Shown: positions 1-10,500 of the stretch, one piece after another
Position numbering within the stretch: the first letter of the stretch is position 1
How the letters are laid out: every line of letters begins with the position of its first letter
Assembly (NCBI RefSeq): GCF_014633365.1
Contig: NC_068349.1
Span: 19,296,753 to 19,360,752 of the forward strand
Direction: 5' to 3'
Length of the DNA stretch: 64,000 nt
From: Diospyros lotus
Taxonomy: Eukaryota; Streptophyta; Magnoliopsida; Ericales; Ebenaceae
Position numbers and translations under genes: made by a program
Notes under the pieces: generated by a model
Database searches by the model: none
What the model saw: the letters and a program-made list of their open reading frames with translations, nothing else
What the model was told of the DNA's origin: nothing

Positions 1-1775
1 CAGTGCATAGATCTGCCACATACTCACATCCTGATAAACCTGTCTTGAAGTCCCCAAAGACTAATTTTTAATCTCTAATCTTGTTTTAATTTCTCTGCTG
101 TTCAAAACAATATATTAGAGCCATACTACTTAAAAACCCGTAGGTTTGGTTTATGAGTTTTCCTGACACCAGAAAGCATTGAACTTCATGCCACAGTATG
201 GGAGTTCACAGTCCAAAGTGAAACAGTTTGCAGAACTAGCAGATACTATTAATCCATGAGGGTTGAAAGTCATCAAGATAGCAAGGGAACTACACTGTTT
301 ATTGTGTGAAACCAGACTAACAATAGTTGACGTGTTTGTTAAACTTGGAAGTTAGTTGCAGTGTTGAGCTTCAATCAGGCTGCCTTGGATGGGCACATAT
401 CCAATGAAAGAAAAGTAAATTGCCACAAGAGGAACAGAATAAAAAGCATGGATAGTTATGGGCATAGGCACTGATTCAACACACTATAGACAAGCTAGTA
501 AAAAGAAAATGATGGTAACAGAACACAGAATTTCATTATTTCTTATATTATTATTATTATTATTATTATTATTTATTTCTTTTCTTTCTTTCTTTCTTTT
601 TTTTTTTTTTTTTTTTTTGGGGGGGGGGGGGGGGGGGAGGGGGGGTTGTTTTGAACTGGAACAAGCTTTTGCCAACTGCTAGAGGTCCTTTCCAGATCCA
701 TAAATAATTAGAAATCAGAATTTTTATGATTAAAAGTTGTGCATTCCCTGGAATATCCCACTATAAGAGTCTTGAGGCCAACCTTAGAAAGCCCTATTCT
801 TAAAGTAAATTTTAGAAGGTATCGGATTTGGAATTGTTAAGATTAAAAAGCCTAAAAAATGAGATAATAAGTCCATGTTATGTTATTACAAATATAATTC
901 AAATTTGTATTATTCTTTTTCAAACTTGTAATATGTTTAATGTTTAGCAATTGGATGTGTTTTGAAGTGTCAGGTAAAACTTAAAATACTGGACACATTT
1001 GCATGTATGATTTGAACATGTCAAGGAGTTATCACATTCGACATGGAGATGACAGTTTATTAGATGTATATGTTTTTGCCATAAAGATGCAGATAAAGTT
1101 AGAGAGAAGTAATGCCATTGTCCTATGTCAGTTTTAGTTGTGTTTTCATGAATGTAAAAGACTGTAATTCAGTATCCTCCTGTTAATTTTTCACACACCA
1201 AACTCTGGTTTATCATCATCAAATTTATCTGGTCCTCCCCTTCTATGTTTGCATGTGTTATAAAAGACTAGTGTTTGAAAGTAGCAAAACAAAAAGAGTA
1301 GTTCCTTGATGGTCTCCCATAACTAACACTTACATGCTTGATCACAAGCCATTGCCAACAATTGAAGTACTCTACAAATATTAGTTTCATAGGCTGGAAG
1401 AATACAAATTGTCATCCACTAGAAATGAAACCAGTCAAAGATCATCTTCAATTTTCCTTCACTTAGTACATAACACAACACACTACATTTGTAATGACTC
1501 CCAATTACACCCTTCCCACATTTTCCAAATAAGACCTTGATTTAGTGAATAATGGATAAATAGTAACCATATTACCCTGAATGATCAGATAATGATACAG
1601 GGAAAATATAGCGGAACTATTGTTTGAATGCTGTTACTGCTGTTACTCATTGTCTCCTTCGTAACAGCCTGCATCTGGCATGCCAATATAGAAATACTAA
1701 AAGAGTGCTGTTGTTCTTATCAGAAGAAACAGTTCCAAAACCTGGGTGAAATAATCTCTTTCTTATCACTAATAG
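1..1775. other. left-edge non-coding stretch
   Basis: I see no convincing coding exon here. The stretch is AT-rich and probably holds intron or upstream sequence of the RNase H2 subunit B gene whose 3' exons follow. A short open stretch at the very start (about 3-71) could be the tail of an exon, but it is too short to assign. The stretch contains the low-complexity tract described separately. Confidence 0.4.
540..645. repeat. compound low-complexity tract (ATT)n-(TTTC)n-T(n)-G(n)
   Basis: An ATT repeat passes into TTTC repeats, then about 20 T, then about 19 G with a single A before another G run. Apparent reading frames across it on either strand are artefacts of the repeat (poly-Leu/Phe/Gly or poly-Lys/Pro). 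Homopolymers of this length often carry length errors in assemblies. Confidence 0.9.
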
Positions 1776-3191
1776 ACATCTTTTGATGGTGCAGTAGCTG
1801 ATGCAGTCTCAATACTGAGGGAGTATTTGAAGGATGAACCTTGGTTGAAGCTCCTGTGCGGCAATCTAAAGTATTTTTTAATGTCATGAATTGTTTTATC
1901 TTTAACTTCATCCATATTATTGAATTCTCGCTCATGTTTTTTCATTTTTTAAATTGCATATATCCCTCTATACAGGATTGGAATATAATGCAAATCCAGA
2001 AGCAATGTTTCACTGGGTTTTCTTTTTGGATTAGTCTACCAAGTTTATTATATTGATTGCATATGCAGGTTAGATTTACAAGAAGTACCTAAAGATCAAG
2101 ACATTAAGATCCTTCCAAGCAGAGTAGAAAATAATCCGCTATCTTTTGATCCTATACAGGTATTTCATTATCTAAGCAGAAGCATATAGTTGACATGCAA
2201 TGCAATAGAGCTCAGTGTCTTTCCTCTCTATTATTTCCATGGATCAGTTTGCTATTCTTACAATGTTTCTAAGAATACTCATTACAGAGAAGGTAAACTG
2301 TTTGTATTAGACACTCATCCAAACATGTTCTATTATTTATCAACTTTTTCTTGAACGAGACAATTCAAGAACACTGGGGCATACATAAGACTTGTTACAT
2401 AAGCTATAAAGATAGAAACTAAGCAGATTTATTCTATTAGTTTTTGGCCAAAAGGCCAATTTACCCTGTGTCATATGCCAATTGCCAATTTCATACTTGT
2501 ACTTTTTTGGGGCCGGTTGAATAGTTGAAGGGTGCAATTTGATACCCCATGTTGATGTGCTTACAGGTCTTTTATTCACCGTTAGTCACCTCAAAAAGGG
2601 TAATCACTAAACACTTGTACTTGAATCATTACCAAACCAGGCACTTTTATTTGGTCCCTTTTAAAAGTTGAAGTTCAAAGAAAAAAAAGTTAATGATTCA
2701 GGCAAACCTATTAACTTTCACACTTGAACTTGGTCCCTTTTTTTTGTTAAATAACTTGGTTCCTTTTTAAAAGTTCATTGTGTATCACAAAAAGTAATCA
2801 TCAAATAGCCACTAAATCAGTCAAAAAACCTGGATCTAGGTTTAGTAGTGAATGATTCAGGTGAACCTATATCTCCTACATCTGGATTTCTCAGATGAAG
2901 GAAAAAGGAGCAAGAAGAAATAAGGAAAAAGGGAAGACAACAGAGAGAAAAATCACAAGCCTTAATCCCACATCTCCTATGTCATGTTTAAGGGATCCCC
3001 AGAAAAAGCCCTCTGTCATCAGATGCTTGAAGGTGCTATCTGGTTCATTGTCTCACACTAACCATTCTCATTTCTTTCATCAGGAAAATAGCTGTAAGAA
3101 AACAACCGGGAGTGGAAGGCAAACTAAAAAAGCAAGAGTGGAGTCTCAGAATATCCAAGAAATGTTTTCTAGGGCCTCAAGAAGGAGATGA
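1776..3191 (+). CDS. probable RNase H2 subunit B, 3' exons (partial)
   Basis: Three exons join in frame: 1776-1870, 2069-2159 and 2895-3191 (stop TGA). Donors at 1871 (GTATTT) and 2160 (GTATTT) pair with acceptors TAG/A at 1775, CAG/G at 2068 and CAG/A at 2894. The first exon encodes a helix with the pattern REYLKDEPWLKLLC, followed across the junction by KLDLQEV. The last exon is Lys/Arg-rich and ends in KKARVESQNIQEMFSRASRR. This layout (C-terminal helical segment, basic linker, QxxIxxMF at the extreme C terminus) fits eukaryotic RNase H2 subunit B. In that family the subunit supports the catalytic subunit that removes ribonucleotides from DNA, and its C-terminal motif binds PCNA. The 5' exons were not found. 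The first acceptor could instead be 1794. Family assignment is by recalled pattern only. The gene converges on the G-gamma gene. Confidence 0.6.
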
Positions 3192-4314
3192 CTTCTGTAT
3201 CGCATTATCAAACAGCAACCCTTAAATCTTATTCGAGTTTTCTGTGAACTCGCTTCAATTGCCTGTTTGAAGTTCTGCTGCTGCACCTCGCAATACTCAT
3301 TGGTGGACCAATATTTTGGTACCGACATCAGTCACCCTGTTCTATACTGCTATTCCATGTAACGCTTAAACCCAATTTCTGGGTGTAAAAGAACTTAACA
3401 AGTAATACTGTAAAATGATGTATGTAGCATCAGCTGCAATGCACTAACTAGTGGTTCTCTTCTAGCAAATCATTTATTTATGCCATGTAACTTGATATAC
3501 AACTATTGCAATTTTCTTCACATTGAACTTAGTATTCTCGTGTAATTGCTGAACCAAATTCTGTAAAAGCTATCCCAAAGAGTTGATTGCAGCAATTGCC
3601 TAATGGAATGAATGATGAAATGACCAAACAAATGAATGTGCTTATGCTCGTCTTTCTGGTAGCTGTCCATTGCCCAAGAAACATCCACAGGTGCAACTTC
3701 TAGAAGCTTTGGTATCATTAATGCCCTTTTGGCCCAGGACACATTTCAGTTGAGCATCTAATGAGGCTCCTTTTTTCTTTTTACCAACTCAGTTTTGGTG
3801 TGGTCTTGCAGCAAGTTCACCAAAATGGTTGTTTTATTCACAATTGGGAAAGTACAGTCTTTCTTGGTGAAATTGTATGATCAGAACTGTAGAGCAGCCA
3901 TCAAGTCTAGCTGGAAAGCAAGAAATTTGATCCCATAAATCTGATTGGGATTTTTCCTTTTTGAGTATAAACGTTATTTGATAGAGAAAAACATTAATTA
4001 TTAAACACCCATATTGAAGATGAGAAACACAAGGTAAAGAGAGGTACAGATGGATGACTAGTTAGAGAATTGTAAGGTGAAATTGGGAGGATATGCAATT
4101 GATTTCAAAGTAGTCTCTCTTTCCAAGCAGTTGGCATATTTATTCTCTACATTTATAGTGTTCATTTGAGTAACTAATGTTATGCAATGCACACGAGCAT
4201 ACAAACAAATCTCATGTCCAAATATATAACCAATTCTGGCCATAAAAAGAGGGTTAATCCAACAGAAGCATTTGTAACCAGCTCCTGCCATTATTGGCTA
4301 GCTTCATGGCCACT
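3192..4314. other. convergent 3' flanks, no gene seen
   Basis: Sequence between the stop codons of the rightward RNase H2B-like gene (3191) and the leftward G-gamma gene (4315). It is presumably the two 3' UTRs plus a short spacer. All open frames are short and show no family resemblance. Confidence 0.5.
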
Positions 4315-5865
4315 TCATATCCACCGTTTCCGGCCGCCACCGCGTGAGACATGGGCTCCCTGGAACCACCAGTCCCAGCTGACACTGGCCGGACCCTTTG
4401 TCCTGTATGAACACCAAGAAGAAGAAAATTGTAACAAAACAAAGAATTATAGTTTGGGATATAGTTTTTAGCAAAGAAATTACTCCTTAATTGAAACCCT
4501 AATTTCCAACAAACAAAGAAATGGCCGATACAGTTTGGTGATATAGTTTTTGCCTTTTTGGCTAAAAGAAAATTATTCAATTGCTATACTTGGAAGTAAA
4601 ATTTTTCAGCAGAAATTAAACGAAAAAAGGAAAAGAAGAAAAATTAGAATGTACTCATTAGGCACGTGCATTTTTTAATGCGTATGGAAACATTGTCCTT
4701 CCAAACATAGCATTAGCAGATATGAACTACTTCCTTGAAACAAATAACATTAAAAAAAAAAAAATGAAGATAATTCTTACACAGGAAGCAGAGCATCTGG
4801 AATAGACTCAACTGTTGAAACAACGCTGCAGAGAGATAAAAAGAGGGTTTAAGTGGGATATGCAGCTTACATTGGAGATCAAAAAAAAAAAAAAAAAAGA
4901 TTATTAACTTACTCTTTGCAAACAAGAGATGATTCGCCTAACGTCTCGAGCTCCTGCAGCTCTTCCTGCATCAGAACTTTCATCCTCAAGTAAACACGAA
5001 GATAAAACATCTGGAAACTGTAATTCTAATTTTCATCATGATCTCTTGACCATTCAGAATGTTAAGAGACAACCTGATAACTTCTTTAGTTTTGATAGGT
5101 ACTTTTATTTGGGGCCCTGCACATGATGATATCTTCTGTGTGCAACATTACATACTCAGAAGAAGACTCGACAAGAAAACAGAAGAAGAATGTAAAGTGA
5201 TTTAAGATGGTTTGTTCCCGTTAATGGAAGCTAAGCTGTAGAGTAGATGAAATGGAACAATTATTTAGCATAAAAAGGTAGAGAAAATCAAGAAAAACTG
5301 AATGAAAATGTAAGTTATAAAGACTTTGCATTACAAAAGATAAAAAGGCCATATATATGTAGAAATGAAATTGGTGTAGCTGACCCACCCAGGGATAAAA
5401 AGGCTTGAGACGTTGCCCGTGTTAACTACAAATGGAAGGTGGGTTCCAACAAGGGGGTTCAAGGGCATCTGAAATAGATTTGAGCCTCTGCAAATTCTGT
5501 GATTTTTATTTTTTGCCAGCCAGGGGCACATATACGATATATGTATCCAGAAGCCATGAATATCTAATTCTAGGAATTAGAAAAACAAAAGGAGAAATTT
5601 CCAAGTTAACTTAATTTCAGCAGCTGCTATATCTAATTGAATGTAGGATTTGGGGGGAGAGAGAGAGAGAGAGAGAGACCTGAACGATTTGGATTTGTTG
5701 ATGAAGGTGGGCCACTGCCGCTGCCATCCGATGCTTTCCTCCAATGAAATTCGCATTCGGAGACGACGTTGCTCCCCCCGCTCCAAGAGGAAGCTGATGC
5801 TGCTGCTCTTGCTCTGACGGAACTGGGAGCTGGTGGCCGCCGTTGCACGCCGACTCCTCCATCAT
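4315..5865 (-). CDS. heterotrimeric G-protein gamma subunit, type lacking CaaX box
   Basis: Four exons on the minus strand: 5865-5680, 4965-4913, 4825-4781 and 4402-4315, with a TGA stop at 4317-4315. All introns are GT-AG; donors after exons 2 and 3 are GTAAG. The spliced product is 123 residues. Residues 42-62 hold the plant G-gamma signature GGKHRMAAAVAHLHQQ, which starts the coiled coil. It continues in exon 2 as EELQELETLGESSLVCKD and is followed by IPDALLP (88-94) and SWDWWFQGAH (103-112). Plant gamma proteins pair with G-beta at the plasma membrane. Type A members end in a prenylated CaaX box. This one ends RKRWI with no terminal cysteine, as in type B members. DALLP replaces the more usual DPLLP. 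ATG at 5865 is chosen; a second ATG follows at 5862. Intron 1 begins with a long CT repeat. Confidence 0.9.
5656..5679 (-). repeat. CT microsatellite at the first intron donor of the G-gamma gene
   Basis: On the coding strand the donor GT at 5679-5678 runs straight into about ten CT units. The donor is therefore GTCTCT, far from the GTAAGT consensus. The repeat is length-variable in nature and could affect splicing efficiency. Confidence 0.75.
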
Positions 5866-5885
5866 CAGCACTTCTCCTCCTCCAT
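5865..5885 (-). promoter_or_regulatory. six-codon uORF overlapping the G-gamma start
   Basis: An upstream ATG at 5885 opens a frame of six codons (MEEEKC). Its TGA ends at 5865, so the stop and the main ATG share one base (TGATG). Such overlaps are a known setting for termination-reinitiation. Whether the 5' UTR includes this ATG depends on the transcription start, which is not known. Confidence 0.5.
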
Positions 5886-7507
5886 GGATGGATGTGTTTG
5901 TGTTTGTGTTTGTTTTGATGCTCGAAAACTAAAAAGGCAGATATTTTGATGCTCGAAAACTAAAAAGGCAGAGATGATGGACTGATTATTGTGATGGGAA
6001 TTTCAATTACCCATCAGTCTCCGCCTTCCAGATTTGACCACTGACCCCATTATCATTTTTTCTTTTTTCTTTTATATATATTAATTTTTAGACTTAAAAA
6101 AAACGTTAGAGAAATTATTATAATTCTAATAAAATAATATTTTGGAAAAATGCAATTCCGTCAGAAAATAAGCAAGAGGTAAAAAAAATAATAATAATAC
6201 TGTATTTATCAATGAAATAAAAAGAATAAATTATTTTTACAAATTAATTAATCCTAAATGGAATGCATATTCCATATTATTTGAGTAGTTTTGAATAATT
6301 TCAATTCCCCAACCCCAGCCTGAACCTGTGCTTATTATGCCGAATTAGTGTGTCCGTACATACATATATCGTTGGTTGGTTGGTTGGTTGTTGGGTTATC
6401 AAAGAGTCGGATAGATTTCTGAAGGATACATCCCAATTGCAAAAGAAGAAGAAAGAAGAAAGGGGAGGCGGTGCCAATTTAATTATATTTAATATTTTCA
6501 AATAGAATATCTAACACATAAAAATTTCAATGGAGTCATTATTTTTATACCCCACCCACTAACAAATGCTTACTACTTTCACATCACATGAAATGACATC
6601 ACAATAATAATAATAATAATACCCACCATACATGAAATCATAATTTTTTTTTTTGCTTCGGATTGGAAAATATTAGATAGAACTCGTGAAATTAAGGACT
6701 GAGGAAAGCCCAGAACAAGTTTTGCAACACAAAAGAGGCTAGTACTAGTCTTGTGTTTTTATATTCTTTCATTCATACAAAGAAGCAGAGCAAAGCATCA
6801 TGAGGATACATATATATATATATTGGCAGAGTAAACAAAAGCGACCATCTCCATCTCTCCCAAATCATTGATTCCATCTTTAATGTGCTCAAGCAACAGA
6901 GGTGCTCACTGCACACAACCACAAGCAAACATTTTAGAGCTCTACCCCAGTTATAAAAACAAATCAATGTTCAAAATAATCACAAAAGTGACTGGAACCA
7001 ATGTAACAGGGGGTTCTTCGTTTTGCTTGAAAATAATAATTATAATGGCGATAAATAATAAAAGAAATATAGCTGAAAAGAGAGCAAGTGAATGTTGTTG
7101 GCAGTAAGTAAATACAGCTGAAAGGCACTTACAGACTCCATCAGGATGTGAGACATGATATTTACTTCAATCACAAAATTGGGGGTTTATCATGGAAAGA
7201 AATTGCATAGCAGCTATCACTTTATGCTCCAGGATATGCTTACCACCTCAATGAGAATGAATAGGTGAGCTTGCACATTCATTATTCTTAATAGGAGAAG
7301 CATTGGCAAGGGAAAAGAGAATTTAAGATGGGAGCATGCTTATCTTCATCCAACCAAGGGCATGCCCACTAATCCAAAATATTTGGTAAAATCAGTTCTA
7401 TATTCGTATATACTTCTGCAGCTCAAAAAGACACATGCACTCAATAAATGTAGGAGATAAACAGATCCTTACCATCCATAAGCCTGTCTCTAAGATAACA
7501 AGCAACT
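5886..7507. other. intergenic: G-gamma upstream region and downstream flank of the splicing-factor gene
   Basis: AT-rich sequence with no supportable gene. It holds a 31-bp tandem duplication at 5913-5972, a TTGG repeat near 6373-6390, an AAT run near 6604 and a TA run near 6809. The part near 7130-7507 is probably the 3' UTR of the leftward gene that ends at 7508. Confidence 0.5.
5913..5972. repeat. two-copy 31-bp tandem duplication
   Basis: The unit beginning TTTTGATGCTCGAAAAC at 5913 is repeated at 5944 with the same following bases for about 29 positions. It lies just upstream of the G-gamma start codon, so it may be in its 5' UTR or core promoter. Confidence 0.85.
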
Positions 7508-10500
7508 TCAGTCTCGTGGCCTGGCGCGTCTATCATCCTGCTTGTCAATGTCGTACCTTCTCCTGTCACCTGACCCAGAATCTTCATATTTTACTCTCTT
7601 TGAGGATTCTGCGTGCCTACTCTCATCTCTCCTACTTCCACGTACTTCTTCCTCATCTCTTCCTTGTCTTTTACTACCATGCTGATATTGTTCCTCATCT
7701 TTCATGTCCCTCCTATATATATCCTCTTCATCTCTCTTGTGTTTCTTTCCCCTGCTCTCATCCTCATCCCTGCTATAATATCTCTTGCCACCTCGTTGCT
7801 CTTCATAATCCCGATCACTTCTCCTGCTGTGACGATATAGTTCATCCCTGCCATGAGTTCTGCCCGCTCGTTCAGTGTTGTCATTCTCATGTCCCCTCGC
7901 AGATCTATTTGATCTTGAATAATCATCCCTCTTCTGGTCATCCTTAAGTCTGTATGATCTACTATCTGTTTCAGGATCCTTCTGTTGTTCCCTACTGTGA
8001 TCTACCTCTTTCCCTACAGTCCGACTTCTAGACTTTGCCTCTGGCTTCTCATCCACATTTCTGTCATCCGCCTTCCTCTTTGCCCTCGTCATTTCTCGAC
8101 TTCCATGGCTATCCACTGTATCACCTTTTGAGCGGGAAAGCTCCTCTAATTTCCTGAATGTGTCCAAGCCATCATCAACCTTTCCAGGTGTACTTTTCTG
8201 CTTTTTGCCATCTTCATCCCTACCAACATTAGATCTAAAAGCTTTTTCATCTAGGTTAGATCCAAATCCACCTAGTGCCTCACCACTACTTAAATCACCT
8301 CCATGGCTACTTTTCTTCCTCCCATAGGACTTGATATTATCTCTTTTCCCATGCTTATATTCATTTGATTCAATGCCAGAATCACTCTTACCGTCATCAT
8401 TCTCATCTTCTTCGGTATCATGCTGCCTTCTTCTCTGGCTTTTTTCTATCTTCTTATACTGGGCATGATAGTCATCACCATCAGAGTCATGTCGCCGCCT
8501 TGTACTCTTCTCTATATTCCTGTATTTTCTTCCTCTCTCAGTCTCCGAGTCACTTTCCACATTATACCTTCTGTTACCTTTCTCATGTCTCCCGTCAATT
8601 TTCTTGTGCTCCTCCAAACGGTAACTCTTTTTCTCCAGTCTGTGACTGCCACTCTCTGGATTCCGTTTCCTCTCCACTTGCTTTCTTTTATTTCTATCAT
8701 TGCTATACATATCAGATTTAGACTCAGAATCATCTCGCCTGTTCATTTCCAAATGATGCTTTCCCTTCAGAGTCTTAAGCTTGGAGCTTTCATCAAAACC
8801 AGAATCATCGTCATCTGAGTCATGCCTCCGACGAGCTTTCTGGTATTTATCATCATCAGAACTCAAATAACCACTGTCTCTTCTATGTTTCTTGTCATGC
8901 CTTGAGCAAGTCTTCTCATATTTCTCATCATCAGATGCAGAATAATCACTGTCATGTCTTCTATTTTTCTTGTCACGCCTCTTCTGGGTTTTCTCATAAT
9001 CCTCATCATCAGATTCAGAAGTATCACTGCCATGCCTTCTAGTTTTCTTGTCATGCCTCTTTTGGGTTTTCTCATAACCCTCATCATCAGATTCAGAATC
9101 ATCAGTGTCATATCTTCTATTTTTCTTGTCATGCTTCTTTCGAGCTTTCTCATACTTTTCATCATCTGACTCAGAATCATCAGTGTCAAATCTTTGACTG
9201 TCCTTGTCCTTTTGTGATGATTTTTTACTTTTGTTCCTACCATCAACATCCAGATCACGGTCAGAATCACTCCCTTGATTAGTCTTCTGATTATTCTTCC
9301 TTGTCCGTTTTACATCCTTTTCAGAATCACTTTCAGAATCATGCCACTTCTTGTCATCCTGGTTCTTGTGGTTTCCAAACTCATCAACCCCACCCCTTCC
9401 ATCTTCATTCTTCCTAAATTTTACATCCCTTGTCAAGTTTTCTTTTTCATCATCACTGTCTTTTTTGTACAGCTTGCTATCATTGTTAAGACCTTTTTGG
9501 TTGTCTACCAGTTCATCATCACCATTGCTCTCTCCACTGGTTGAATCCAAATCATCCCTTTTTTGTGTGGGGGCCTCAGAAGCGACTATCCCAAGAGCAG
9601 CTCTTAATGTTTCCATCTGTTTCTCCTTCCGAGCAGCAATCTGGTGTGTCTGTGTATCTGAAACCCTGAAAAAACCAAGCAATACATCCATCATCCATTG
9701 ATAATTAAAAAAAAACACACATCTAGCTAACAAGTGCACCAAATTAAAGCAAACTCATGAAGGAAGAGGGTGTTTCTCATTAATTCAAGCTTCAAAGGAT
9801 GGAACAAGAAGAAATAAGTTGGATGCATTGTCTCACAGACATGATAAACAGTTATTTCCCTAAAAGAACAGTAGTAGGAAAGAGAAGGATAAGAAAATGA
9901 TGAGCTATTCCATGTCATTTCAAGCAGAAGAAATATGTCCTTCCCTCGAATAATCCCTTCATGCAGCCTGAAAACACAAACTACAGCAGTGAAATTATAA
10001 ATACCATTAGGCAACAAAAAGAACCATGGATGCATGGATGATCACATGTTTAAGTAAATCTCCACAGAAAAATGTGTGCCTCCTTGTAGTCCTCAAAGAA
10101 TATGGCACATTTTCCCATCTAACCCTGTATTGCAAAGCATAGGCAAGTAGGTTTACAATCTACAAACAAATGCTCAATGCCCAAGCAGAAGCAAATCGCT
10201 TTCTTATCAGTCTTGGCATTCAGCAGTCTAACCAACTATTGGATTTGTTGGCATTTACATGCGCATATAATTGAAGATTAAGCAAGCTTAATGGAAGATT
10301 GGAATGGTAAATTCGCATACATATTGCATAGCTACCACTAAATTTGCAACCTCAGGCAGCTGGCCAATTTTGTTTGCTTTTCTGATCTGTCTTGGCACAA
10401 AAAAAATACAACCAACTTTGCTTCTTTGACTTTTTAAATTTACACCCAAATGTAAATGAAGATTAAGAAAATTAAATTGGTTAAAGTGATTATAATCATA

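Noticed and set aside
2340..2579. 79-codon minus-strand frame in an intron of the RNase H2B-like gene
   Set aside because: Short, no family resemblance, lies between well-defined exons.
8365..9270. Open frames of 118-135 codons on both strands within the splicing-factor tail exon
   Set aside because: Alternative frames of the repetitive Asp/Ser/Lys coding sequence; no independent evidence.
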